This document shows positions 37,904 through 46,051 of a stretch of 64,000 nucleotides of DNA, piece by piece. The translations under genes were made by a program, and so were the position numbers. The stretch's first letter is position 1. Each line of letters starts with the position of its first letter. A model generated the notes under the pieces. That model saw only the letters and a program-made list of their open reading frames with translations. It did not search any database and was not told where the DNA came from. This DNA comes from Aliidiomarina sp. (GTDB lineage: Bacteria > Pseudomonadota > Gammaproteobacteria > Enterobacterales > Alteromonadaceae): assembly GCF_022565475.1 (NCBI RefSeq), contig NZ_JAIUMR010000005.1, forward strand, positions 115,675-179,674. The letters run 5' to 3'.

Positions 37904-40492
37904 ATGAATACTGAATATCGCAAACAGCTTCCTGGCACGAATCTTGAGTACTTCGATACCCGCGCAGCGGTCGAAGCGATTCAGCCAGGCGCTTATGAAA
38001 AACTCCCGTACACTTCGCGGATTTTGGCGGAAAACTTAGTTCGCCGCTGCGAACCAAGCCGCTTAACCGCGTCTTTGCAGCAGATTATCGAGCGCAAGCG
38101 CGACTTAGATTTCCCATGGTTCCCTGCACGCGTCGTGTGCCATGACATTCTGGGTCAAACCGCATTGGTCGACTTGGCCGGATTGCGTGATGCCATTGCT
38201 GCTAAAGGCGGTGATCCAGCCAAAGTAAACCCTGTAGTGCCGACCCAGTTAATTGTCGACCACTCGTTGGCTGTTGAACATGCGGGTTTTGAAAAAGACG
38301 CATTTGAGAAAAACCGTGCGATTGAAGATCGCCGTAACGATGACCGTTTCCATTTTATTAACTGGACAAAAACGGCCTTTAAAAACGTTGACGTGATTCC
38401 GCCGGGTAACGGCATCATGCACCAAATCAACTTAGAGAAAATGTCGCCGGTGGTGCAGATTCGTGACGGTATCGCTTTCCCAGATACCTGTGTGGGTACC
38501 GATAGTCACACGCCAATGGTTGACGCACTGGGTGTTATTTCCGTTGGTGTCGGCGGCTTAGAAGCCGAAAGCGTAATGCTTGGCCGTGCCTCGTATATGC
38601 GTTTACCGGACATTATTGGTGTTGAGCTGACTGGTAAATTGCAGCCAGGCATTACCAGCACCGACTTAGTCCTCGCCATGACCGAATTTTTGCGTCGCGA
38701 GCGGGTGGTTGGCGCTTACCTCGAGTTTTACGGTGAAGGCGCAGACAAACTGACCGTTGGTGATCGCGCGACAATTTCCAATATGACGCCAGAGTATGGT
38801 GCCACTGCCGCAATGTTCTACATTGACCAGCAAACCATCGATTACTTAACCCTGACAGGTCGTGACGAGAAGCAAGTCGCGTTAGTGGAAGCTTACGCAA
38901 AAGAAACCGGTTTGTGGGCAGACAGCCTGAAAACGGCCGAGTACGAGCGCGTTTTGACCTTTGATCTCAGCAAAGTACGTCGTAATTTAGCGGGCCCTTC
39001 GAATCCGCACGCATTGCTGCCTGCGTCAGAACTCGCAGCTCGCGGCATTTCGGGTACAGTTGAGAACGAAGAAGGCAAAATGCCCGACGGTGCTTGTATT
39101 ATTGCGGCGATTACCAGCTGTACCAATACCTCGAACCCACGCAATATGATTGCCGCTGGTTTGATTGCCCGTAACGCCAATAAATTAGGTTTAACCCGCA
39201 AGCCATGGGTGAAAACCTCGTTAGCACCGGGTTCGAAAACCGTAAAAATGTATTTGGAAGATGCGGAGCTACTGCCAGAACTTGAGCAATTGGGCTTCGG
39301 TGTCGTCGCCTTTGCATGTACCACCTGTAACGGTATGAGCGGTGCCTTAGACCCGAAAATCCAAGAAGAAATAATCGAGCGTGACCTTTACGCAACGGCT
39401 GTATTGTCGGGTAACCGTAACTTCGACGGCCGTATTCATCCGTATGCCAAACAAGCGTTCTTGGCGTCGCCACCGCTGGTGGTGGCCTATGCGATTGCCG
39501 GTACTATTCGTTTTGACATCGAAAAAGATGCATTGGGCTATGACCAGAATGGCAACCCAGTAACCTTGAAGGATATTTGGCCGAGCGACGAAGAAATCGA
39601 CGCGATTGTGAAGCAAGCAGTGAAGCCAGAGCAGTTCCGTAAGGTCTACGACCCGATGTTTAATATCTCGGTCGACATGGGTGAGAAAACGAACCCGTTG
39701 TACGACTGGCGTCCACAAAGCACTTACATTCGTCGTCCACCGTATTGGGAAGGTGCATTGGCGAGTGCGAATAGCTTAAAGGGCCTGCGTCCGTTGGCTG
39801 TGCTTGGTGACAATATCACCACCGATCATTTGTCGCCGTCGAATGCGATTATGGCGGACAGTGCGGCTGGTGAATACCTAACGAAAATGGGTGTACCGGA
39901 AGAAGACTTTAACTCGTATGCGACCCACCGTGGTGATCATTTAACCGCACAGCGCGCAACTTTTGCCAACCCGAAACTGTTTAATGAAATGGTGAAGGAC
40001 GAGGGCGGCAAAGTGGTGCAAGGTTCGTTAGCGCGAGTTGAGCCAGAAGGCAAAGTGATGCGCATGTGGGAAGCGATTGAAACCTACATGGAACGCAAAC
40101 AGCCGTTGATTATCATTGCTGGCGCTGACTATGGTCAGGGATCGTCACGGGACTGGGCGGCCAAAGGTGTGCGCTTAGCCGGTGTCGAAGCGATTGTTGC
40201 CGAAGGTTTCGAGCGGATTCACCGCACCAACTTGATTGGTATGGGTGTGTTGCCATTGGAATTCTTGCCGGGTACCACACGCTTAACCCTAAACATCGAT
40301 GGCACCGAAACCTACGATGTGGAAGGTGAGATTGCGCCGGGTGCGGAAATGACCTTGATTATTCATCGTGCCAATGGTGAGCGAGTTGAAGTGCAAGTGA
40401 AATGTCGTCTCGACACTGGCGAAGAAGTCTCAATTTATGAGGCAGGCGGTGTGTTGCAACGCTTTGCACAAGACTTCTTAGCAAACGCTTAA
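37904..40492 (+). CDS. acnD: Fe/S-dependent 2-methylisocitrate dehydratase AcnD
   Basis: An 862-residue aconitase-family enzyme that dehydrates 2-methylcitrate to a 2-methylaconitate isomer and needs PrpF to complete the step. The N-terminus NTEYRKQLPGT...YFDTRAAVEAI is typical of AcnD rather than AcnA. The Fe-S ligands are visible as ITSCTNTSNPRN and ACTTCNGMSG. The C-terminal swivelling domain has GADYGQGSSRDWAAKG and GMGVLPLEF. The AcnD+PrpF pair replaces the cofactor-free PrpD of enterics. Confidence 0.96.
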   Translation: MNTEYRKQLPGTNLEYFDTRAAVEAIQPGAYEKLPYTSRILAENLVRRCEPSRLTASLQQIIERKRDLDFPWFPARVVCHDILGQTALVDLAGLRDAIAAKGGDPAKVNPVVPTQLIVDHSLAVEHAGFEKDAFEKNRAIEDRRNDDRFHFINWTKTAFKNVDVIPPGNGIMHQINLEKMSPVVQIRDGIAFPDTCVGTDSHTPMVDALGVISVGVGGLEAESVMLGRASYMRLPDIIGVELTGKLQPGITSTDLVLAMTEFLRRERVVGAYLEFYGEGADKLTVGDRATISNMTPEYGATAAMFYIDQQTIDYLTLTGRDEKQVALVEAYAKETGLWADSLKTAEYERVLTFDLSKVRRNLAGPSNPHALLPASELAARGISGTVENEEGKMPDGACIIAAITSCTNTSNPRNMIAAGLIARNANKLGLTRKPWVKTSLAPGSKTVKMYLEDAELLPELEQLGFGVVAFACTTCNGMSGALDPKIQEEIIERDLYATAVLSGNRNFDGRIHPYAKQAFLASPPLVVAYAIAGTIRFDIEKDALGYDQNGNPVTLKDIWPSDEEIDAIVKQAVKPEQFRKVYDPMFNISVDMGEKTNPLYDWRPQSTYIRRPPYWEGALASANSLKGLRPLAVLGDNITTDHLSPSNAIMADSAAGEYLTKMGVPEEDFNSYATHRGDHLTAQRATFANPKLFNEMVKDEGGKVVQGSLARVEPEGKVMRMWEAIETYMERKQPLIIIAGADYGQGSSRDWAAKGVRLAGVEAIVAEGFERIHRTNLIGMGVLPLEFLPGTTRLTLNIDGTETYDVEGEIAPGAEMTLIIHRANGERVEVQVKCRLDTGEEVSIYEAGGVLQRFAQDFLANA

Positions 40493-40507
40493 AACGTAAG
40501 ACTAGGC

Positions 40508-40537
40508 AATGGGAGCAGGCGACTGCTCCCATTTTTT
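40508..40537 (+). terminator. Terminator between acnD and prpF
   Basis: An 11-bp stem AATGGGAGCAG / CTGCTCCCATT is followed by TTTT. This is the second terminator-like hairpin inside the prp cluster. Confidence 0.8.
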
Positions 40538-40552
40538 AGCGTTGGAGTAACT

Positions 40553-41728
40553 ATGTTTAAACCACAGATTAAGATTCCTGCCACGTATATGCGTGGTGGC
40601 ACCAGTAAAGGGGTGTTCTTTCGGTTGGATGATTTACCGGCCGAAGCGCAGCAACCAGGAGCCGCGCGCGACGCTATCTTATTGCGTGTAATTGGCTCGC
40701 CAGACCCATACGGCAAACACACTGACGGCATGGGCGGAGCAACCTCAAGTACGAGTAAAACCGTTATTTTGTCGAAGAGTCAGCAAGCGGATCATGACGT
40801 TGATTACCTGTTTGGTCAGGTCGCAATCGACAAGCCGTTTATTGATTGGAGTGGCAACTGCGGCAACTTGACTTCAGCAGTCGGTTCGTTTGCCGTGAGT
40901 GCGGGTCTCGTACCAGCCGATCGTATTCCAGAAAATGGCACGGCGGTGGTCCGCATTTGGCAAGTGAACATTCAGAAAACCATTATTGCCCATGTGCCGA
41001 TTACGAACGGTGAAGTGCAAGAAACCGGTGACTTTGAACTGGACGGTGTGACCTTCCCAGCTGCCGAAGTGCCCATTGAGTTTCTTGACCCAGCCGACGG
41101 CGAGGGCGCCATGTTCCCGACCGGTAACGTGGTTGATGAGCTTGAAGTTCCGGGCGTTGGGGTGTTTCCTGCGACCTTGATTAACGCAGGTATCCCGACC
41201 ATTTTTGTCAATGCCGCAGACATCGGTTACAGCGGTACTGAGCTGCAAGGCGCGATTAATGAAGATCCGAAAGCATTGGCGATGTTTGAAACCATTCGCG
41301 CCTATGGTGCAGTGAAAATGGGTTTAATTAACGACATCGCTGAAGCGGAAAGTCGCCAACACACACCGAAAGTTGCTTTTGTGGCGCCGCCAGCAAGTTA
41401 CAGCGCGTCGAGCGGAAAGGCTGTCGAAGCGAACGACATCGACTTGAACGTACGTGCGCTGTCGATGGGTAAGCTGCATCATGCCATGATGGGCACCGCA
41501 GCGGTTGCTATTGGCACTGCTGCCGCGATTCCGGGCACCTTAGTGAACTTAGCTGCCGGTGGTGGCGAACGTACGGCAGTGACCTTTGGCCACCCGTCCG
41601 GCACGCTCCGCGTTGGCGCTGAAGCTGCACTCGTTGATGGCGAGTGGGTAGTGAAGAAAGCCCTGATGAGCCGCAGTGCTCGCGTACTGATGGAAGGCTG
41701 GGTACGAGTGCCAGGTGATTGTTTTTAA
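40553..41728 (+). CDS. prpF: 2-methylaconitate cis-trans isomerase PrpF
   Basis: A 391-residue DAP-epimerase-fold protein acting with AcnD in the methylcitrate cycle. It begins IPATYMRGGTSKGVFF and contains DPYGKHTDGMGGATSSTSK and SGNCGNLTSAVG, both standard PrpF segments. The C-terminus ends ARVLMEGWVRVPGDCF. GGAG precedes the ATG. It is the left boundary gene of the CRISPR island, and a shortened copy of its 3' end occurs at 56008-56100 on the other side. Confidence 0.95.
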   Translation: MFKPQIKIPATYMRGGTSKGVFFRLDDLPAEAQQPGAARDAILLRVIGSPDPYGKHTDGMGGATSSTSKTVILSKSQQADHDVDYLFGQVAIDKPFIDWSGNCGNLTSAVGSFAVSAGLVPADRIPENGTAVVRIWQVNIQKTIIAHVPITNGEVQETGDFELDGVTFPAAEVPIEFLDPADGEGAMFPTGNVVDELEVPGVGVFPATLINAGIPTIFVNAADIGYSGTELQGAINEDPKALAMFETIRAYGAVKMGLINDIAEAESRQHTPKVAFVAPPASYSASSGKAVEANDIDLNVRALSMGKLHHAMMGTAAVAIGTAAAIPGTLVNLAAGGGERTAVTFGHPSGTLRVGAEAALVDGEWVVKKALMSRSARVLMEGWVRVPGDCF

Positions 41729-41757
41729 ACGATTACTGACACGGCGTCAGCTGTTAG

Positions 41758-41789
41758 AAAAACTCCCGCATTTGCGGGAGTTTTTGTTT
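41758..41789 (+). terminator. Terminator after prpF
   Basis: A 12-bp stem AAAAACTCCCGC / GCGGGAGTTTTT with a 4-base loop contains its own T-tract. It ends the prp genes before the island; it may act in both directions. Confidence 0.85.
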
Positions 41790-41873
41790 GGGGCTCGTTG
41801 TAATAAAGGAATTGTTGTTCTGCACACCACTGTGTTATAAAACTGTTGTAAAGGAGTACGCACAGGAGGTGGA

Positions 41874-42710
41874 ATGCTCAAGTTAGACCAACACAGCAGA
41901 TTAGCGTTTATTGAATTTATTTTGTATTGGGAAGCAGAGATACAAAGCAGAACGCTAACTTCCCAGTTTGCCATTAGTCGTCAACAAGCTTGGCAAGACT
42001 TGCGAATCTACTGTGAGAGATTCCCAAAGAACTGCCTACTTGACGGACTAACGAAGGCATACCGAGTACTTCCAACTTTTTGTCCTCAAATTGTGCGACC
42101 CAATTTAGATGATTATCTGAATTGGGTGGCAAACCCCTCGTGCATACCGCAATTCACATGTGAGAAAACTTCGCCAACCGCAAGTTTGAAACTTCCACAG
42201 CGACAAGTAAACCTGCCCACTATACGTCAACTTGTTAAAGCAAAGCGCGCCTCTCAACGAGCTGAGGTTGACTATGTGTCGCTTAAAAATCCTAATCGTG
42301 AAGGTCGGATAATAACTCCACACTCTTTTTTCAATACCGGACTTCGCTGGCACCTGCGTGCTTGGTGCGAAAAACATCGAGAATATAGAGACTTTGTCTT
42401 GAGTAGATTTCGTGGAGATGTTGAGTTGTTAGGCAGAAGTGAAATGACAGGAGAAAACGATTCGAATTGGCACAAGGAGATTGAGCTTATTTTTGTTCCA
42501 GATCGACGATTAAGTCCTGAGCAGAGGGCTGTTATTGCACATGATTACGCGATGGAAGACGGCGAGCTGTGTGTAAATACTCGAGCTGCATTAGCGCATT
42601 ACCTGTTACAGCAAATGCAAGTAAACGTTACAACACTTCATGCAAATCCCGAGGCTCAGCAGTTGGAGTTGGTAAATATAAATGACGTTAAAGAATGGCT
42701 TTTTCATTGA
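41874..42710 (+). CDS. WYL-domain transcription regulator next to cas3
   Basis: A 278-residue protein of the wHTH-WYL-WCX type. The N-terminus (about 1-75; ISRQQAWQDLRIYCERFP) resembles a winged-helix domain. Residues 130-200 form the WYL domain with RIITPHSFFNTGLRWHLRAWC and FVLSRFRG. Residues 205-278 form a WCX-like extension. This layout is that of BrxR/CapW regulators linked to BREX, CBASS and other defence loci, and WYL proteins also control some CRISPR systems. AGGAGG precedes the ATG. It lies in the same direction as cas3 with about 120 bases between. Regulation of the cas genes is inference from position. Confidence 0.82.
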   Translation: MLKLDQHSRLAFIEFILYWEAEIQSRTLTSQFAISRQQAWQDLRIYCERFPKNCLLDGLTKAYRVLPTFCPQIVRPNLDDYLNWVANPSCIPQFTCEKTSPTASLKLPQRQVNLPTIRQLVKAKRASQRAEVDYVSLKNPNREGRIITPHSFFNTGLRWHLRAWCEKHREYRDFVLSRFRGDVELLGRSEMTGENDSNWHKEIELIFVPDRRLSPEQRAVIAHDYAMEDGELCVNTRAALAHYLLQQMQVNVTTLHANPEAQQLELVNINDVKEWLFH

Positions 42711-42832
42711 TTCGATAGATTTTTGAGTTGATAGGTAAAGTTACTTTACGAGCTAATGTGCGCAGGGGTTGAACAGTTTTTGAACTGGTGTAGGGTGGAG
42801 TGTGAGCGAGGGACTTGTGGAATGGAAATAAC

Positions 42833-45544
42833 ATGAACAATTTACAAGGTGACTTGAGTTACTTTGGCTACTGGGGTAAAGCCAAAAAAGACTCCAAGTC
42901 AGACGGTCCAGATTACCATTTACTGGCTTACCATAGTTTGGATGTGGCAGCCGTTGGATGGAGTTTGCTGAACCCTAACAATAAATCATGTCAAGAGTTG
43001 TCCTCATTTCTTGAGCTTACTCCCAAGCAACTACAACACATATTTACATTCGCTTTGGCATTGCATGATTTGGGAAAGTTTAGCGGTGCTTTTCAGGCAT
43101 TAAAGCTGTTTGATACCAAGGCTTTGCATCAGTTTAAAGTGCGCAAGCCTTATGATGGTGCGAAAGCGAGACACGATATGTTGGGTTGGGTACTGTGGCA
43201 ACTAGCTTTAGACGAAGGTTTAGACTTGCCATTCATAACAAAACAATCACTTCCATCCGATATCTTAGAGAAAACACTTTGTACATTATTGGATACCACT
43301 TGGGGACATCATGGAAAACCTATCCGCCCCGGTCGCTTAACTGAACTGGAAGACCATTTGGTTGAAGCCAATATTCGGCATACCAAAAGCTTTATTGAAG
43401 ATGCTGCGAACTTATTCCAGCCAGAGTGGCCAGCCAGTTTCTTTACCGCAGACGTACAGCGTTGTTTTCGTCAAATAAGTTGGCACCTAGCTGGTGTTGC
43501 AATTTTGGCTGATTGGTTGGGCTCAGATACCCGATATTTCCCTTATAAAACAGATTTTTTAAGTCTAGCTGAATATTGGCCAGATGCTTTGAATCGGGCA
43601 GAGAAGGCCATTGCTGCAACCGATTTATTTAAAGTCTTTTACGTGCAACCTTTTGCTGGGTTTCAGCCGCAGTTTGGTTTTAAGCCCACGCCATTACAGC
43701 AGTGGGCAGCCACAGTGCCAATTGCTGAGGGGCCGCAGCTGTTTATTCTGGAAGATATAACCGGCTCGGGTAAAACGGAGGCAGCTTTAACGCTGACTCA
43801 GCGGATTATGGCAGCAGGCGAGGCTGATGGTTTTTATTTTGGTTTACCTTCAATGGCAACGTCGAATGCGATGTTTAAGCGGGTAACTTCACACTACCAG
43901 CAGATGTATCAGCAAGATGCACCTAGCATAGTGCTGGCGCACGGTGCCCGTGATATGGAGCAAAGTTTCAGGGATATTCTTTTACCAAATAGATCAGCAG
44001 ATGCCAGCTATCAGCCGGATGAGCAAACAGCTACCGTAGTATGTAATGAATGGTTTGCTGATTCGCGGAAGAAAGCCTTACTGGCACCAGTTGGTGTGGG
44101 CACTTTAGATCAGGCTTTATTGGCTGTCTTACCAAGGCGGCATCAGGCATTACGAATGGTTGGCTTGCATCGTAAGGTGCTAATTTTTGATGAAGTACAT
44201 GCAGCTGATGAATATATGTTGGTGCTATTAGAGGATTTATTGCAGCACCATGCCAGACAGGGCGGTAGCGTGATTTTATTAACCGCAACGTTGGCACAAC
44301 AACAGCGACAACAGCTGGTTACACGCTGGCTAGAGGTTCTAGGCCAGCCAACTAATTGTGAGTATAACAATGCTTTTCCACTCGCAAGCCAAGTTAGCAG
44401 CGCAGGTTTACACCAGGTTGCTTTAGCCTCCCGCCCAGATGTATGTCGTACACTGAATGTCGCTTTTTTGCATGCAACCTCCGATTGTGTTGCCACAATA
44501 GTTGCTGCGGTAGCAAAAGGGCAGTCGGTGGTGTGGATATGTAATTCGGTTGCTGATGCTTTGGCCGCTTACAAATTAGTCTCAGCTGCAATACCGAACC
44601 CTGCGAAGTGCTTATTGTTTCATAGCCGTTTTGCACTAATAGACCGGCAGCGCATTGAACAACAAGTGCTGTGCACTTTAGGCAAGCAATCAGCCGCAGC
44701 AGAACGTAAAGGCAAGGTAGTGATCTCAACCCAGGTATTTCAGGAAAGCCTCGATGCCGATGCAGATTTAATGATTTCTGATTTATGTGCGATTGATGAC
44801 TTAATTCAGCGGGCAGGTCGTTTGCATCGTCATACCCGTGATGTGAATGGCTGTTACAAGGCTGGTATAAAAGACCAAAGGCCAGAACCACTGCTCTTTG
44901 TGCATTGCCCGGAATTTACTGACGCACCCAAAGCAGACTGGCTATCGGCGCAGTTTCGCAATACCCAGCTAGTGTATCGTTCAGCAGGTAAATTATGGCT
45001 GGGACTCCGGGTGTTAACCCGACAACAAGCCATACGAATGCCGGAAGATGCCAGGTTGCTGATTGAGTCCGTGTACGGCGAACATGCCAGCAAAGAGATC
45101 CCAGAAGCGTTGTGGCAAGACGAGCTGATGCATCATGGTGAAATTCAGCGAAAAACTAACAAGGCCATGCAGCAAACAATTGATTGGTCTCAAGGTTACT
45201 GTGCAGACAGCGCCGTAAAGTGGTACGAAGATGAAACCGATATTAGTACCCGTTACAGCGATATGGAAACAGTAGAAGTTGTACTGTTAAAACGTAACGC
45301 TGCTGGGCAAATCGTGCTATGGGCAGATGGGCAGGCCTACGCATTGGCGCTAAGCAAACTAAAACTACCAAAACATCATGCAGATAAGTTAATTGATTTT
45401 GCTGCACAGTACCCGGCGCAAGCTGAGCAATTTAAACAGCAATATCGTCAGGCAAAATTTACCCGCTTTTGGTTGGCTGAAGATGACTTAAACTTTGAGT
45501 ATTCCACTCAGATAGGTTTCAGCCCTAAAGAAAACCCCGCATAG
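42833..45544 (+). CDS. cas3: Cas3 helicase-nuclease (type I-E)
   Basis: Cas3 is recruited by Cascade to degrade target DNA. The protein has 903 residues from the ATG at 42833; a TTG at 42815 would add six residues. The N-terminal HD nuclease has His 34 and His-Asp 78-79 (ALALHDLGKF), then TTWGHHGKP. The SF2 helicase has Walker A GSGKTEAAL at 311-319, DEVHAAD at 453-459, LLTATLAQQQ, and a later motif QRAGRLHRH. The C-terminal domain follows. The stop codon lies inside a GC-rich hairpin (45535-45550). All catalytic residues that I can recognise are intact. Confidence 0.95.
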   Translation: MNNLQGDLSYFGYWGKAKKDSKSDGPDYHLLAYHSLDVAAVGWSLLNPNNKSCQELSSFLELTPKQLQHIFTFALALHDLGKFSGAFQALKLFDTKALHQFKVRKPYDGAKARHDMLGWVLWQLALDEGLDLPFITKQSLPSDILEKTLCTLLDTTWGHHGKPIRPGRLTELEDHLVEANIRHTKSFIEDAANLFQPEWPASFFTADVQRCFRQISWHLAGVAILADWLGSDTRYFPYKTDFLSLAEYWPDALNRAEKAIAATDLFKVFYVQPFAGFQPQFGFKPTPLQQWAATVPIAEGPQLFILEDITGSGKTEAALTLTQRIMAAGEADGFYFGLPSMATSNAMFKRVTSHYQQMYQQDAPSIVLAHGARDMEQSFRDILLPNRSADASYQPDEQTATVVCNEWFADSRKKALLAPVGVGTLDQALLAVLPRRHQALRMVGLHRKVLIFDEVHAADEYMLVLLEDLLQHHARQGGSVILLTATLAQQQRQQLVTRWLEVLGQPTNCEYNNAFPLASQVSSAGLHQVALASRPDVCRTLNVAFLHATSDCVATIVAAVAKGQSVVWICNSVADALAAYKLVSAAIPNPAKCLLFHSRFALIDRQRIEQQVLCTLGKQSAAAERKGKVVISTQVFQESLDADADLMISDLCAIDDLIQRAGRLHRHTRDVNGCYKAGIKDQRPEPLLFVHCPEFTDAPKADWLSAQFRNTQLVYRSAGKLWLGLRVLTRQQAIRMPEDARLLIESVYGEHASKEIPEALWQDELMHHGEIQRKTNKAMQQTIDWSQGYCADSAVKWYEDETDISTRYSDMETVEVVLLKRNAAGQIVLWADGQAYALALSKLKLPKHHADKLIDFAAQYPAQAEQFKQQYRQAKFTRFWLAEDDLNFEYSTQIGFSPKENPA

Positions 45545-45550
45545 GCGGGG
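45535..45550 (+). other. GC hairpin over the cas3 stop codon
   Basis: CCCCGC / GCGGGG around a 4-base loop encloses the cas3 stop. There is no T-tract. It resembles the stem of canonical type I-E repeats but is not a copy of the local repeat. Possible transcript-end or mRNA-stability structure. Confidence 0.35.
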
Positions 45551-45571
45551 AACATCTTTCATGTTTAACAC

Positions 45572-45678
45572 GATGCATTGCATCAATGCGGTTTATCTCT
45601 GCGCGGCAGAGAAGCGACAAGGATACGCTGACTAACAGATGTTTTCAATAAGACAGAATATTAATGATGCTTTGCATC
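45572..45678. repeat. Duplicated GATGC-N3-GCATC palindromes upstream of the Cascade operon
   Basis: GATGCATTGCATC at 45572-45584 and GATGCTTTGCATC at 45666-45678, each continuing AATGC, lie 94 bases apart. The second ends 16 bases before the -35 of the proposed Cascade promoter. They look like operator sites for a dimeric regulator; the identity is unknown. Confidence 0.5.
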
Positions 45679-45694
45679 AATGCTTATTTATTTG

Positions 45695-45723
45695 TTGATT
45701 TGCTTGTTTTTTGGGCGTATAGT
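45695..45723 (+). promoter_or_regulatory. Probable promoter of the cas8e operon
   Basis: TTGATT and TATAGT are separated by exactly 17 bases within the cas3-cas8e gap. It would drive the small ORFs and the cas8e-to-cas2 operon independently of cas3. Confidence 0.55.
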
Positions 45724-45751
45724 GGCTCGGTGCCTAGGAGGTGGAGCGTAA

Positions 45752-45796
45752 ATGAGGCAGCTTCCCCCCAAGAACGCTCACGAGTCGAACCGTTGA
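45752..45796 (+). CDS. Possible 14-residue leader peptide
   Basis: An ATG with the very strong ribosome site AGGAGGTGG (45736-45744) encodes MRQLPPKNAHESNR before TGA. It begins about 25 bases after the predicted transcription start. The Pro-Pro pair (CCC CCC) could slow ribosomes. It may be a regulatory upstream ORF, a recently truncated gene start, or chance. No family is recognised. Confidence 0.3.
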   Translation: MRQLPPKNAHESNR

Positions 45797-45868
45797 TACT
45801 ACTTGGTTTAGGTATGGCTTGCAATATGGCCTAGTCAGAGTCCTCTATCATCTTTTGAGGGCAATAAA

Positions 45869-46000
45869 ATGCTGAAATCAGATGTTGATGATTACATAGT
45901 TATTTTTAGGCGCTATAGAAAAGACAAGTCTGGTCAGTTGTTAGACGCCAGAAAATATGGATTAAAGGCATGGCCTATAAAAATCCGTAAGTCTGTTTAA
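45869..46000 (+). CDS. Small hypothetical protein in the cas3-cas8e gap
   Basis: A 43-residue basic ORF starting MLKSDVDDYIVIF and ending YGLKAWPIKIRKSV. A GAGG precedes the ATG by about 10 bases. The sequence has protein-like character (alternating hydrophobic residues, then RRYRKDKSG and a Trp-Pro) and does not overlap other genes. I do not recognise a family. It is followed after 7 bases by a hairpin (AAGGTGTG / CACACCTT, 46008-46036) and then cas8e, so it could be cotranscribed with Cascade. Confidence 0.45.
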   Translation: MLKSDVDDYIVIFRRYRKDKSGQLLDARKYGLKAWPIKIRKSV

Positions 46001-46007
46001 CCAATAT

Positions 46008-46036
46008 AAGGTGTGGCGTTAATACCGTCACACCTT
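46008..46036 (+). other. Hairpin just upstream of cas8e
   Basis: An 8-bp inverted repeat AAGGTGTG / CACACCTT with a 13-base loop is followed by TTCATC and then the cas8e ribosome site AGGAGG. It may be a weak terminator of the small ORF or a leader structure. Confidence 0.4.
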
Positions 46037-46051
46037 TCATCAGGAGGATGG

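Noticed and set aside
42815..42832. TTG start for cas3
   Set aside because: The ATG at 42833 gives the usual Cas3 N-terminus and the extra six residues add nothing recognisable.
45535..45550. Hairpin at the cas3 stop as a stray CRISPR repeat
   Set aside because: Only the CCCC/GGGG stem is shared; the flanks and loop do not match the local repeat and no second copy is nearby.
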